A stretch of DNA of 64,000 nucleotides from Nocardia uniformis NBRC 13702 (GCF_001613345.1 NZ_BDCE01000064.1:1-64000); one strand, 5' to 3'; positions 7,493-16,712 are shown, counted from the stretch's first letter. The notes: generated by a model from the sequence alone, not told the origin. A program made the numbers and translations.

Positions 7493-9019
7493 TCACACCA
7501 GAGCGTGCGATGCGACCCCACTGGCGGTCGGCGTGTTCGATTCGAGACGTAGCGCCTTATTGGACCAGTCCCACACCTCGCGGTACAGCGCCTGATTCTC
7601 CGACAGCCGGCTGCCGAGCGACGGCACCATTTCCTTGAGTTTCGGCTCCCACGAACCGAATTCGCCGGGGAAGCACTTCTTCATGACGTCCATCATGGCG
7701 CTCACACAGGTCGACGCACCCGGCGAAGCGCCGAGCAGACCGGCAATGGTGCCGTCCTCGGCCGCGACGACCGCGGTGCCGAGTTCGAGCACACCGCCCG
7801 CGCCCTTGCGGCGAATCACCTGCACGCGCTGACCGGCGATGATCAGATCCCAGTCCTTGCCGTCGGCGCGCGGGATGAACTCGTCCATGGCATCGACCCG
7901 ACCGGCCTGCGACTTGGCCAGCTCGGAGACCAGGTACTTGACCAGACCCATCTCGGTCACACCCACACCGAGCATGGAGAACAGGTTGTTCGGCTTCACC
8001 GACTTGAACAGGTCGGTGTACTTGCCGTCCTTGAGGAACTTCGGCGTCCAGCCCGCGTACGGGCCGAACAGCAGCCCACGATCACCGTTGATGACGCGAG
8101 TGTCCAAGTGCGGCACCGACATCGGCGGCGCGCCGACCGAGGCCTGGCCGTACACCTTGGCCTCGTGCTGGGCGATCAGATCGGGGTTGGTGCAGCGCAG
8201 GAACAGGCCGCTCACCGGGAAACCACCGAAGCCGGCGATCTCCTTGATGCCCGCCTTCTGCAGTAGCGGCAGCGCCCCGCCACCCGCGCCGACGAAGACG
8301 AACTTGGCATTGATGACGCGGGTCTGACGGGTGCGGGTATTGCGCACCTTCACCAGCCAGGAGCCATCCGACTGCTTGGTCAGATTGCGGACCTCGTGCC
8401 CGAAGGCGATATCCGCACCGCTGGCACCCAGGTAGGCGAGCAGTTCCTTGGTGAGCTCACCGAAGTCGATATCGGTGCCGTAGTCGGTCCAGTTCAGCGC
8501 GACCGGCTCGGAGAAGTCGCGGCCCTTGGCCATGAGCGGCAGCCGCGTGCTGAACTCGGCGGCGTCGTCGATGAACTCCATACCCTCGAACAGCGGATGC
8601 TTCGCGAGCGCCGCGTGGCGCTTGCGCAGGTACTCCACGCCGTCCGCACCGTGGGTGAAGCTCACGTGCGGAATCGGGTTGATGAAGTTCGACGGCTCGG
8701 CGAGGATGCCGGATTCCACGGCGTACGACCAGAACTGGCGCGACACCTGGAAGCGCTCGTTGATATCGACGGCCTTGGTGATCTCCACGGAACCGTCGGC
8801 ATTGCGCGGCGTGTAGTTCAGCTCGCACAGGGCTGAGTGGCCGGTACCCGCGTTGTTCCACGGGTCGGAGCTCTCGGCGGCGGCGGCATCGAGGCGCTCG
8901 AAGACAGTGATGGACCAGTCCGGCTGCACCTGGCGAAGCAGTGCGCCCAGGGTGGCACTCATAATGCCTGCACCGATGAGTACTACATCGGTTTTCTCAA
9001 TCTTCGCAGCGTTCGGCAC
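7493..9019 (-). CDS. mqo: Malate:quinone oxidoreductase
   Basis: FAD-dependent peripheral membrane enzyme that oxidises malate to oxaloacetate and passes electrons to menaquinone, serving the citric acid cycle. The 508-residue length is normal. The N-terminus has the dinucleotide-binding motif VLIGAGIMSATLG (residues about 13-25), and the diagnostic DPWNNAGTGHSALCELNY block follows at about 52-69. FVGAGGGALPLLQKAGI and the C-terminal LLGASPGASTCVSAMMDV are also typical. The start at 9019 gives MPNAAKIEKTDVVLIG. It has its own upstream region shared with the divergent hydrolase, and the acetyltransferase gene follows directly. Confidence 0.97.
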   Translation of the reverse strand: MPNAAKIEKTDVVLIGAGIMSATLGALLRQVQPDWSITVFERLDAAAAESSDPWNNAGTGHSALCELNYTPRNADGSVEITKAVDINERFQVSRQFWSYAVESGILAEPSNFINPIPHVSFTHGADGVEYLRKRHAALAKHPLFEGMEFIDDAAEFSTRLPLMAKGRDFSEPVALNWTDYGTDIDFGELTKELLAYLGASGADIAFGHEVRNLTKQSDGSWLVKVRNTRTRQTRVINAKFVFVGAGGGALPLLQKAGIKEIAGFGGFPVSGLFLRCTNPDLIAQHEAKVYGQASVGAPPMSVPHLDTRVINGDRGLLFGPYAGWTPKFLKDGKYTDLFKSVKPNNLFSMLGVGVTEMGLVKYLVSELAKSQAGRVDAMDEFIPRADGKDWDLIIAGQRVQVIRRKGAGGVLELGTAVVAAEDGTIAGLLGASPGASTCVSAMMDVMKKCFPGEFGSWEPKLKEMVPSLGSRLSENQALYREVWDWSNKALRLESNTPTASGVASHALV

Positions 9020-9192
9020 GGGTAGATCGACTTCCTTGTCAGTCCTGCGGCAACCTAGCGGCGCTTAGGTTACCGGTCGTTCACCTAAATTCGATTGTGC
9101 CCCTCCACACGCTCAGATCCCGAAACGGATACGCCGAATGTGAGCGATGCCTCGCGGGTGGACACCACGGGGGCGACGGATAGATTGGAGAC

Positions 9193-10239
9193 GTGAGCTC
9201 CGATACGACCTCCGCCACCGCTACCTCCCCGAACTCCGATACCGGGTCCGGCTGGCAGCCGGATGTGCTGGGCATGGGTTACGAGCGGCTGACCATTCCG
9301 CTCGGCGCCGATCCGGATGGCCAGGGCGATGTCGAGGCGGTGCTGGTGCGGCATTCGCCCGACGAGGCGCCGACCGCGACCCATGCTGTGCTGTATGTCC
9401 ACGGGTTTACCGACTACTTCTTCCAGAAACATCTGGCCGAGCACCTGGCCGGGCGCGGCTATCGCTTCTTCGCCCTCGACCTGCGTAAATGCGGGCGCGC
9501 GCTGCAGCCCGGGCAGACCGCGCACTATGTCAGCGAGCTGGCGCTCTACGACGCCGAGTTGAATCGGGCCCTGCGGGTCATTCGCGAGCAGACCGGCCTG
9601 CCGGTGCTGATCATGGCGCATTCGACCGGTGGGCTGATCACCTCGCTGTGGCTGAATCGGCTGAACCGCAACGGTGGCGTGCGTGCGCAGGGCATTACCG
9701 GATTGATGCTCAACAGCCCCTGGTTCGACCTGCAGGGACCCGCCTACTACCGGTCGGTCGGTACGGCGATCCTGCACGGTCTGGGCCGCGTCCGCGCCAT
9801 GACGAAGATTCCGCTGCCCGAGTTCAGCACCTACGGAGACAGCCTGCACCACACCGTCTCCGGTGAATGGGATTACGACCTGGACTGGAAACCGTTGACC
9901 GGCTTCCCTGTTCACGCGGGGTGGCTGCGCGCCATCCGGCGTGGCCACGCCCGACTGCACCAGGGCCTCGATATCGGTGTCCCGGCGCTGATCCTGCGGT
10001 CGAAGGTGACCAAGTTCATGCGCAAGTACGGTCCGGCCGCCGATATCTCCGATGTGGTCCTCGATGTGCGCCAGATTCAGCGCTGGTCGGGCTGCCTGGG
10101 CACGCGCACCAATATCGTGCCGATCGAGGGCGCGCGCCACGACGTCTTCCTGTCCGCCGAGCGGCCTCGCGAGGAAGCCCTCGCGGAGCTCGATTCGTGG
10201 CTGGAGTGGCTGGCCAATTCACCAGAAGCTGGTGCGTAG
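9193..10239 (+). CDS. Alpha/beta hydrolase, monoacylglycerol lipase-like
   Basis: A 348-residue serine hydrolase of the S33 / lysophospholipase type. The oxyanion block VLYVHGFTDYFF is at residues about 66-77, and the nucleophile elbow is MAHSTGGLI (Ser about 140). The late acidic and His residues fall in VPALILRSKV and GARHDVFLS. It is predicted cytosolic, with no signal peptide. The gene starts with GTG after GGAGAC and is divergent from mqo, the position held by Rv2854 in M. tuberculosis as I recall. Its last 21 bases overlap the end of the converging gene at 10219. The lipid or ester substrate is not known. Confidence 0.85.
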   Translation: MSSDTTSATATSPNSDTGSGWQPDVLGMGYERLTIPLGADPDGQGDVEAVLVRHSPDEAPTATHAVLYVHGFTDYFFQKHLAEHLAGRGYRFFALDLRKCGRALQPGQTAHYVSELALYDAELNRALRVIREQTGLPVLIMAHSTGGLITSLWLNRLNRNGGVRAQGITGLMLNSPWFDLQGPAYYRSVGTAILHGLGRVRAMTKIPLPEFSTYGDSLHHTVSGEWDYDLDWKPLTGFPVHAGWLRAIRRGHARLHQGLDIGVPALILRSKVTKFMRKYGPAADISDVVLDVRQIQRWSGCLGTRTNIVPIEGARHDVFLSAERPREEALAELDSWLEWLANSPEAGA

Positions 10240-10782
10240 CACGATCTCGGTGGCCAATTCGTGGTCGGCCTCGGCCGCCACATCGGCGACATCGACGGTG
10301 ACCAGGCGGAATTCGCCGTAGACGTGGCGGCCGGAGGCCTCGGCGATCGGCCGGGGCAGCTCCTTGGTGGCCAGCAGGGTGGTGGGTATCTCCACCGCCG
10401 GGCAGGTCGGGTCGACGGCCGAACCGGTCGAGCCCGCGACGGCGGGATGGCCGCGACCGGCCACGACCAGGCTCATGAACCTACCGAATCCGCGCGCGGA
10501 CAGCTGCCAGGCGAGATCCGCGCCGGTACCGCAGCCCACCAGGTTGGTGTAGGGCACCTGCAAGCTGTCGAGAATGCCGAGGACCGCCGCGGTGTCGAGT
10601 CCGTCCACCGATTCGACGGCAATGGTGCGCAGATCCGAATTGTGCAGTCGACCGCTCACACGGTCGTAGATATCGGCCGGGTCGCCCGCATTGGGCAGCA
10701 GCAGCACGCTGTGCCGGGATTGCGGTCCCCCGACTCGCACCGTCCACGTGGTGTCACCAACCGTGACCTGCCGAGTTTCCAT
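10219..10782 (-). CDS. Alpha/beta-hydrolase-like protein lacking the nucleophile
   Basis: A 187-residue protein with the layout of a short alpha/beta hydrolase: an N-terminal strand pair, SVLLLPNAGDPADIYD at the oxyanion position, and a strand-turn-helix VGCGTGADLAWQL where the nucleophile elbow should be. The expected G-x-S-x-G reads G-C-G-T-G, so the serine is missing and a neighbouring Cys or Thr would have to replace it. This makes a non-catalytic or divergent role likely. It converges on the lipase-like gene with a 21-base overlap and lies upstream of nothing obvious. The function is unknown. Confidence 0.65.
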   Translation of the reverse strand: METRQVTVGDTTWTVRVGGPQSRHSVLLLPNAGDPADIYDRVSGRLHNSDLRTIAVESVDGLDTAAVLGILDSLQVPYTNLVGCGTGADLAWQLSARGFGRFMSLVVAGRGHPAVAGSTGSAVDPTCPAVEIPTTLLATKELPRPIAEASGRHVYGEFRLVTVDVADVAAEADHELATEIVLRTSFW

Positions 10783-10846
10783 GTGAATTGACGGTACACG
10801 CCGCTGGAAAGCCGCGACCGTGTGTCGCTGTGATTTTGCACCGAGA

Positions 10847-12367
10847 TCAGCGGGTTGTTCGCAGCACCGGCAGGTCAGCCGGTGCGCCCGTGGTGATCAG
10901 GCTCTCCAAGGTGGCGAAGTCGAGATGCTTCTCCATGACATCGGCGAGCAGATCCAGTTGCGCGGAACGTACGCCTGCGACCGAAACATCTTCGGCGACA
11001 ACGAAGTCCGACCGTCCCGCGTGAGTGGCGACCTCGCGCAGCCAGGTGCGGCGGAAAGCGTCGTTCTCCAGTACGCCGTGCAGATGGGTGCCCCAGATCG
11101 AGCCGCGCACACTGCCTTCCGGTGCGCCGTCGAGGTACAGCCATGGGGCGTCGGAGCTGTGGCGTACGCGACCATGATGAATCTCATAGCCGTCTACAGG
11201 GAGAGCGCTGGCGCCGCCCCGGCCACTGGAGCGGCGCAGCACCTTCGGGTTGTCGAATTCGATGTCGAGATCGAGAAGGCCCAGGCCCTCGACGATGCCC
11301 GCCGATGATTCGACGCGGTCGGTGATGGTGCGGGCGAGCATCTGATAGCCGCCGCAGATACCGAGAATCGGACCGGCGGTCCGCGCGCGAGCAGCCAGAG
11401 CGTCGGCAATTCCGGTGCGGCGCAACCACTCCAGGTCGCTGACGGTGGCTTTACTGCCGGGCAGTATGACCAGATCGGCTCCGGCCAGGCGGGCGGGATC
11501 ATCAACCCAGCGCACGGAGACGCCCGGTTCGCAGGCCACGGCTTCGACATCGGTCGAGTTGGAGATGCGCGGCAGGCGGATGGCCGCGACCGTGAGCCAT
11601 TCCCGACCGCGCGGCGGGAGCGAGCGGCCGACCGGGGCATCCGCGACGGTGCTCAGCGAATCCTCGGCGTCGATCCAGAGATCCTCGGCGAAGGGGATCA
11701 CGCCGAGGGTGGGACGGCCGGTGAGTTCGGTCAGCTGGTCGATTCCGGGGCGCAGCAGGTCCACATCGCCACGGAACTTATTGATGATGTAGCCCGAGAT
11801 GAGTTGCTGGTCTTCGGGTTCCAGAATGGCGACGGTGCCGAAGAGGTGGGCGAGTACGCCGCCGCGGTCGATATCGCCGACCAGCAGTACCGGCAGGTCG
11901 GCCGCGCGCGCCAGGCCCATATTCGCCAGATCGGTCGCGCGCAGGTTGATCTCGGCGGGCGAACCCGCGCCCTCACAGATCACCACATCGAATTCCGCAC
12001 GCAGCGAGGCCAATTCATCGGCGACCACCTGCCGCAGATGTTGCCGATGCTGGAAATAGTCCTTCGCGCCGACGGTATCGACGGCGTGGCCGCGCACCAC
12101 CAGCTGCGAGCGCCGGTCACTGCCCGGCTTGAGCAGCACCGGATTGAACCGCACGCTCGGCTCCAGCCCGCACGCCCGCGCCTGCAGGGCCTGTGCCCGG
12201 CCGATCTCCCCGCCATCGAGGGTTACGACCGAGTTATTGGACATGTTCTGCGCCTTGAAGGGCGCGACTTTCACACCCTGCCGGGCGAGCATGCGGCAAA
12301 GGCCAGCCACCACAACGCTTTTGCCGGCATCGGAGGTGGTGCCAGCGACGAGCAGTGCACCTTTCAC
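10847..12367 (-). CDS. cobQ: Cobyric acid synthase
   Basis: Performs the four remaining glutamine-dependent amidations (b, d, e, g side chains) of adenosylcobyrinate diamide. The 506-residue protein is full length. The N-terminal ATPase domain has GTTSDAGKSVV (residues about 9-19), FKAQNMSNNS and LVGDIDRGGV. The class I glutaminase domain has the catalytic Cys in GICGGYQML (about 340) and the His in GTHLHGVLEN (about 440). The ATG start at 12367 is followed by KGALLVAGTTSDAG, leaving no doubt about the N-terminus. It is separated from cobO/cobB by other genes and has a repeat-rich 319-base gap upstream. Confidence 0.97.
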   Translation of the reverse strand: MKGALLVAGTTSDAGKSVVVAGLCRMLARQGVKVAPFKAQNMSNNSVVTLDGGEIGRAQALQARACGLEPSVRFNPVLLKPGSDRRSQLVVRGHAVDTVGAKDYFQHRQHLRQVVADELASLRAEFDVVICEGAGSPAEINLRATDLANMGLARAADLPVLLVGDIDRGGVLAHLFGTVAILEPEDQQLISGYIINKFRGDVDLLRPGIDQLTELTGRPTLGVIPFAEDLWIDAEDSLSTVADAPVGRSLPPRGREWLTVAAIRLPRISNSTDVEAVACEPGVSVRWVDDPARLAGADLVILPGSKATVSDLEWLRRTGIADALAARARTAGPILGICGGYQMLARTITDRVESSAGIVEGLGLLDLDIEFDNPKVLRRSSGRGGASALPVDGYEIHHGRVRHSSDAPWLYLDGAPEGSVRGSIWGTHLHGVLENDAFRRTWLREVATHAGRSDFVVAEDVSVAGVRSAQLDLLADVMEKHLDFATLESLITTGAPADLPVLRTTR

Positions 12368-12407
12368 GCCGCAATCCGCTCAGGACCCCGGCGCGCGCCG
12401 TCACACT

Positions 12408-12580
12408 CTTCGTCCCGGCGTGGGGCATCCCCCCCGTCATCCCGGCGTGCGCCGTCACCCTCGCCATCCCAGCGTGGGGCATCCCCCTCGCCATCCCGGC
12501 GTGTTGTTGGCCGGGATCCACATCCGCAGGCACCGGTACCCAGGGGAATGGATTCCGGCCAAAAGCACGCCGGAGTGACG
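12408..12580. repeat. REP-like palindromic repeat with 27-bp tandem units (copy A)
   Basis: This fills most of the 319-base gap between cobQ and map. Units of the form CGYCATCCCRGCGTG start at 12435, 12462 and 12489, exactly 27 bases apart, with a degenerate unit before them near 12408. The last unit runs into an arm containing TTGGCCGGGATCCAC (to about 12521), and an inverted copy of that arm with GGATTCCGGCC lies at 12548-12580. The same arm recurs at 22914-22990 and 36695-36728. No gene is convincing in the gap; reading frames across it only translate the repeat. Confidence 0.75.
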
Positions 12581-12686
12581 GGGGCGGCGACGGGTGTAGT
12601 GACGGGGGCGGGTCGAATGACAGACGGGATGGCACCTACACCGCCCGCGGTTACGTGCGGAGCGCGGGCGGCTACGCGGGCACCGC

Positions 12687-13550
12687 TCACGGCAGGGTGA
12701 GGATCTCGGCCCCGTCCTCGTTGACCACGAGGGTGTGCTCGAACTGCGCGGTCCACTTGCGGTCCTTGGTGACCACGGTCCAGCCGTCGTCCCAGATCTC
12801 GTAGTCGATTCCGCCCAGATTGATCATGGGCTCGATGGTGAAGGTCATGCCGACCTCGATCTCGGCCTCGACGGCGGGCTGGTCGTAATGCAGGATCACC
12901 AAGCCGCTGTGGAAGGTGGGGCCGACGCCGTGGCCGGTGAAGTCGCGCACCACGCCGTAGCCGAAGCGATTGGCGTAGGCCTCGATGACGCGGCCGATCA
13001 CATTGAGCGCGCGGCCCGGTCGCACCGCCTTGATGGCGCGCATGGTGGCCTCTTCGGTGCGCTCGACCAGCAGTCGCACCTCCTCGTCCACATCTCCGGC
13101 GAGGAAGGTGGCATTGGTATCGCCGTGTACGCCGTGGATGAAGGCGGTGACATCGATATTGACGATGTCGCCGTCCTCGATCACGGTCGAGTCCGGAATG
13201 CCGTGGCAGATGACCTCATTGAGCGAGGTGCAGCAGGACTTGGGAAAACCCTTGTAGCCCAGCGTCGATGGGTACGCACCGTGATCGAGCATGTACTCGT
13301 GGGCGATGGCGTCGAGCCGGTCGGTGGTAACGCCCGGGGCGACGGCCTTGCCCGCCTCCGCCAGGGCCTGCGCCGCGATCTTGCTGGCGATGCGCATCTT
13401 GTCGATGGTTTCCGGCGTCTGCACCCAGGGCTCGTTGCCCTCCTTGGCGGTCTTCTTCCAGACGTACTCCGGCCGCTCGATGGATTTCGGCACCTCGCGA
13501 ATGGACGATTGGATGCCGGGAACGAGAGGTTTGCGGGTGCGCACTGACAT
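12687..13550 (-). CDS. map: Methionine aminopeptidase, type I
   Basis: Removes the initiator methionine from nascent proteins. The 287-residue length includes an N-terminal extension of about 40 residues with Pro-rich segments (TRKPLVPGI), as in mycobacterial MapB (Rv2861c). The five metal ligands are visible: two Asp in NIDVTAFIHGVHGDTNATF, His in GHGVGPTFH, Glu in FTIEPM and Glu in QFEHTLVV. It is the last core gene before the accessory block. The luciferase-like gene is divergent from it. Confidence 0.96.
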   Translation of the reverse strand: MSVRTRKPLVPGIQSSIREVPKSIERPEYVWKKTAKEGNEPWVQTPETIDKMRIASKIAAQALAEAGKAVAPGVTTDRLDAIAHEYMLDHGAYPSTLGYKGFPKSCCTSLNEVICHGIPDSTVIEDGDIVNIDVTAFIHGVHGDTNATFLAGDVDEEVRLLVERTEEATMRAIKAVRPGRALNVIGRVIEAYANRFGYGVVRDFTGHGVGPTFHSGLVILHYDQPAVEAEIEVGMTFTIEPMINLGGIDYEIWDDGWTVVTKDRKWTAQFEHTLVVNEDGAEILTLP

Positions 13551-13658
13551 GGATCAAGACTATCTGCCCGCAATGCGAGGTCCGCACCCGGAATACTTCC
13601 GGACCACGGTCCGTTTAGCCTTTTAGTTGACATGGGAACTACTGGAGAGGCGTGAGCC

Positions 13659-14666
13659 GTGGAACTGGGACTGACGACATTCGCCGAAATGATCGCCGTC
13701 GGGGATGCGCCCGCACCGAGCGCCGGCCAGCGGCTGTGCGAGGTGGTCGAGGAGGCCGTCGCCACCGAGCGGGCGGGTCTGGACGTGTACGGCGTCGGCG
13801 AACACCACCGCTCCGATTTCGCCGCCTCCTCCCCCGCCATGGTGCTGTCGGCCATTGCCGCGCGCACCGAGCGGATTCAATTGACCAGCGCGGTCACCGT
13901 GCTGAGCTCCGCAGACCCGGTCCGCACCTACCAGGACTTCGCGACCCTGGACCTGATCTCGAACGGTCGCGCCGAATTGATGGCCGGGCGCGGGTCGTTC
14001 ATCGAATCCTTCCCGCTCTTCGGCTACGACCTCGCCGATTACGACGAACTGTTCACCGAGAAGTTGGCGCTGCTGCTGAAGATTCGCGAGGAGGGTCCGG
14101 TGAGCTGGTCCGGCCGGTTCCGCGCCCCGCTGACCGACGCCGTCATCTATCCGCGCACCGAACGCCCCCTACCGGTCTGGATCGCTGTCGGCGGTACTCC
14201 CGAATCCGTAGCCCGCGCCGGACTGCTCGGCCTGCCCCTGGCCATCGCCATCATCGGCGGCCAGCCCGCCCGCTTCAAGCCGCTGGTGGACCTCTACCAC
14301 CGCGCCCTCGAAGAAGGCGGCCACGAGCAGCAGCCCGTCGCGGTCCACGCGCACGGCTATATCGCCGACACCGATTCCCAAGCGGTGAACGACTTCTACG
14401 CTCCCTACGCCGTGGCCATGAGCAATATCGGCCGCGAACGCGGCTGGGGCCCCATGACCCGCGAGCAATTCGACAGCCTGCGCTCGCAGAGCGGTTCACT
14501 CTTCGTCGGCACCCCCGACTATGTGGCCGAGAAGATCGCGAATGTCCGCGACACCCTCGGCTTGGACCGCTTCATGCTGCACACCAGCGTCGGCACCCTG
14601 CCGCACGAGAAGGTGCTGCGCAATATCGAACTGCTGGGCGAGAAGGTCGCTCCGCAGGTGCGGTGA
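13659..14666 (+). CDS. LLM-class flavin-dependent oxidoreductase
   Basis: A 335-residue member of the luciferase-like monooxygenase superfamily (TIM barrel, FMN or F420). The GVGEHHRSDF block (residues about 45-54), TSAVTVLSSADP and the phosphate-contacting GRAELMAGRGSF are characteristic, and IWIAVGG-type PVWIAVGGTPES lies near 170. It resembles the subgroup annotated as LLM oxidoreductases of unknown substrate. The GTG start at 13659 has GGAGAGG eight bases upstream. It is monocistronic, divergent from map, and converges with the membrane protein at 14757. The substrate cannot be told. Confidence 0.85.
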   Translation: MELGLTTFAEMIAVGDAPAPSAGQRLCEVVEEAVATERAGLDVYGVGEHHRSDFAASSPAMVLSAIAARTERIQLTSAVTVLSSADPVRTYQDFATLDLISNGRAELMAGRGSFIESFPLFGYDLADYDELFTEKLALLLKIREEGPVSWSGRFRAPLTDAVIYPRTERPLPVWIAVGGTPESVARAGLLGLPLAIAIIGGQPARFKPLVDLYHRALEEGGHEQQPVAVHAHGYIADTDSQAVNDFYAPYAVAMSNIGRERGWGPMTREQFDSLRSQSGSLFVGTPDYVAEKIANVRDTLGLDRFMLHTSVGTLPHEKVLRNIELLGEKVAPQVR

Positions 14667-14756
14667 ATCGCGTTGCCGCGCCGGGATTCCCGTCACCGCG
14701 AGTGATCGCCCGGTCCGCAGCACCGTTGCGGATGACCTGTCGTCAGGCCTGCCGGG

Positions 14757-15320
14757 CTATGACTGCGGCGGATCCGCTTCCTTGCGCACGGTTACCGGAG
14801 ACCCCGCGGCCGTCGGTTTCGCCTCTGCACTCGCCCGCTCATTCGCGAGCGCGCCGACCAGTTGTCGAGTGGCGTCCGCGCGCACCTGATCCTGCATGGC
14901 GCGGTCGTGAATACCGTCGACCAGATTGGTGATCAATGCGAAACGGGCGGTGGCGTCGTCGCGCACCGTCGCGGCGTCGCCCGGCGCGTGCCGGGTTGCC
15001 GACACCCGGCGGCCGACGAGCAGCGCTACCGCGCCGAGCGTGCCCCCGGCCAACCCGGTGAAGATCACTTCCGTTTGTGCCTCTTCGGCGAAGACGCCGA
15101 GCAGCACCGCGGCGGCGAAGACGACGGCCGCCAATCCGGCCAGGAGTTGGGAGACCAGGGCGGTGCGGCGCGAATCGCCATTCGCGACCCGACCTTTCGT
15201 TCGCAGTCCCGGCGACGAAAGTACGGCTCCGACAACGGGAACCGCCATCGCGGCAATGACCGCCAGCTCCACGTGAGGTGGATTCGCGGCAGCCGGTAGG
15301 GCGAGGACTACAAAACTCAT
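14757..15320 (-). CDS. Hypothetical membrane protein
   Basis: A 187-residue protein I do not recognise. It has about three membrane segments: residues about 2-12 with 17-35 (LAVIAAMAVPVVGAVL), 53-75 (LVSQLLAGLAAVVFAAAVLL) and 84-103 (VIFTGLAGGTLGAVALLVG). A soluble helical C-terminal tail (about 110-187) is rich in Ala, Arg and Asp. The first residues could be a signal peptide. The start at 15320 is ATG. It lies 213 bases upstream, on the same strand, of nothing related, and the P450 ends before it with a strong hairpin. Confidence 0.65.
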   Translation of the reverse strand: MSFVVLALPAAANPPHVELAVIAAMAVPVVGAVLSSPGLRTKGRVANGDSRRTALVSQLLAGLAAVVFAAAVLLGVFAEEAQTEVIFTGLAGGTLGAVALLVGRRVSATRHAPGDAATVRDDATARFALITNLVDGIHDRAMQDQVRADATRQLVGALANERASAEAKPTAAGSPVTVRKEADPPQS

Positions 15321-15468
15321 GGCACAACCCTTCGATCAGACAGCGCCGCATGCAGCGTATGCGACGGGGCGCGGCGGGAAGCGGCATTCGGATGCGGGAC
15401 CGCGGGCCCAACTGTGGGATGTGGTCGTGCCGGAGCCGCGCAGGTGCCTGCTGCGCAGTTGCCATCAG

Positions 15469-15498
15469 GTGCGACGCGGCCCCGCGGCCGCGTCGCAC
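15469..15498. terminator. Perfect 13-bp hairpin after the P450 gene
   Basis: GTGCGACGCGGCC (15469-15481) pairs perfectly with GGCCGCGTCGCAC (15486-15498) across a 4-nt loop. It begins 36 bases past the P450 stop on the minus strand and is a good candidate for the P450 terminator, though no T-tract follows. Confidence 0.6.
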
Positions 15499-15533
15499 GC
15501 TCGCATCGAGAGACTCGCGGGCCGTCCGTGTGG

Positions 15534-16712
15534 TCAGCGCACCTGGACCGTGGTGGGTAGCGCGGCGAATCCGCGGTTGTTGGAGGAGTGGATGCGGTGA
15601 GCCCCGTCGGTGTCGATGTCGTAATCGGATACCGCCGTGACTATTTCGCGCAAGGCCACCCGCAGCTCCAACAGTGCCAGGTTCGAGCCGAGGCAGCGGT
15701 GGCGGCCACTGCCGAAGACCAGTGAGGCGCTGGTGTCGCGGTCCAAATCGAAGGTATCCGGATCGGCGAATACCTCCGGATCTCGGTTCGCCGAACCTGT
15801 GATCAGCAGAATCCGCTCTCCGGCAGGGATTTTCACGCCGTGCAGCTCGACCGGTTCGGTGCTGGTGCGCAGCGCGGTCTGGGTGGACGGGTCGTAGCGC
15901 ATGGCCTCGGCGATCCAGTCGTCGATTCGGCCGTCGAAGGCCCGCTGTCGCTGTTCTGGGTGCTGCCAGGCCGCGTACCAGGCGTTGCCGAAGGTCAGCA
16001 TGCTGGTCTCGATACCGGCGCCGATCAGCAGGATCAAAACGCCGACGATCTCCTCCGGCGTGAGCCGGTCGTCCCCCTCGGCCGCGTCGAGCAGCCCGGA
16101 GAGCAGATCGTCGGCGCGGACCCGGCTCCGCTCGATGGTCAGCTCGGTGTAGTAGCCGACGAGCTCCCCGATGGCCTGCATGGCCTCGGGCCGCAAATCG
16201 GCGGATTCGGAATCGGTGTACATGATTTCCATACCGAGTTTGCGGACCATATCGCGGTCAGCGGTGGGGACGCCGACCAGTTCGGAAATCACCTCGGTGG
16301 GGAACGGGCCCGCGAAATCGGCCATCAGGTCGAAACTTCCGCGTTCCAGCAACGGTTGCAGCAGCCCGTGGGCAATGGTGCGCAGCCGCGGAGCCAGGCC
16401 CTGCACGCGATGTGCCGTGAAGGCCTGCGCGACCAGACCGCGGACCCGGGTGTGCTTGGGCGGATCCATGGCGACGAAGGAGAAGAACCGCTCCGCCTGC
16501 GGCCCCCAGAACGCGGGCTCCATGCGTAACCCGTTCGCACTGGAGAAACGCTGTGAATCCCGCAGCACCGCCTGTACATCCGCATGACGCGACAGTGCCC
16601 AGAAGTCGTCGGTGTCGTTGCGGAAGACCGGTGCCTCGGTGCGCAACCTGGCGTAATACGGGTAGGGGTCCTCATGGACAGCGAAATCGTATGGGCTGTA
16701 TTGCAACTGCAT
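15534..16712 (-). CDS. Cytochrome P450
   Basis: A soluble bacterial P450 monooxygenase of 392 residues. The heme-binding loop FGSGRHRCLGSNLA carries the axial Cys (about 346), the I-helix motif is LIGAGIETSM (about 233-242), and the ExxR-equivalent region precedes NRDPEVFADPDTFDLDRD. The I-helix has Glu-Thr where many family members have Asp-Thr or Glu-Thr, so catalysis should be intact. The start at 16712 is ATG. No ferredoxin or reductase gene lies next to it, so electrons must come from elsewhere. It is divergent from the methyltransferase gene at 16808. The substrate is unknown. Confidence 0.93.
   Translation of the reverse strand: MQLQYSPYDFAVHEDPYPYYARLRTEAPVFRNDTDDFWALSRHADVQAVLRDSQRFSSANGLRMEPAFWGPQAERFFSFVAMDPPKHTRVRGLVAQAFTAHRVQGLAPRLRTIAHGLLQPLLERGSFDLMADFAGPFPTEVISELVGVPTADRDMVRKLGMEIMYTDSESADLRPEAMQAIGELVGYYTELTIERSRVRADDLLSGLLDAAEGDDRLTPEEIVGVLILLIGAGIETSMLTFGNAWYAAWQHPEQRQRAFDGRIDDWIAEAMRYDPSTQTALRTSTEPVELHGVKIPAGERILLITGSANRDPEVFADPDTFDLDRDTSASLVFGSGRHRCLGSNLALLELRVALREIVTAVSDYDIDTDGAHRIHSSNNRGFAALPTTVQVR

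Noticed and set aside
9052..9090. Iron-box-like TTAGGTTA and ACCTAAA before mqo
   Set aside because: The half-sites are too far apart for the 19-bp DtxR/IdeR box, and the inverted pair AACCTA/TAGGTT has the wrong geometry.
12408..12580. CRISPR array in the 27-bp tandem units
   Set aside because: Units follow each other with a 27-bp period and no unique spacers, and no cas genes are near.
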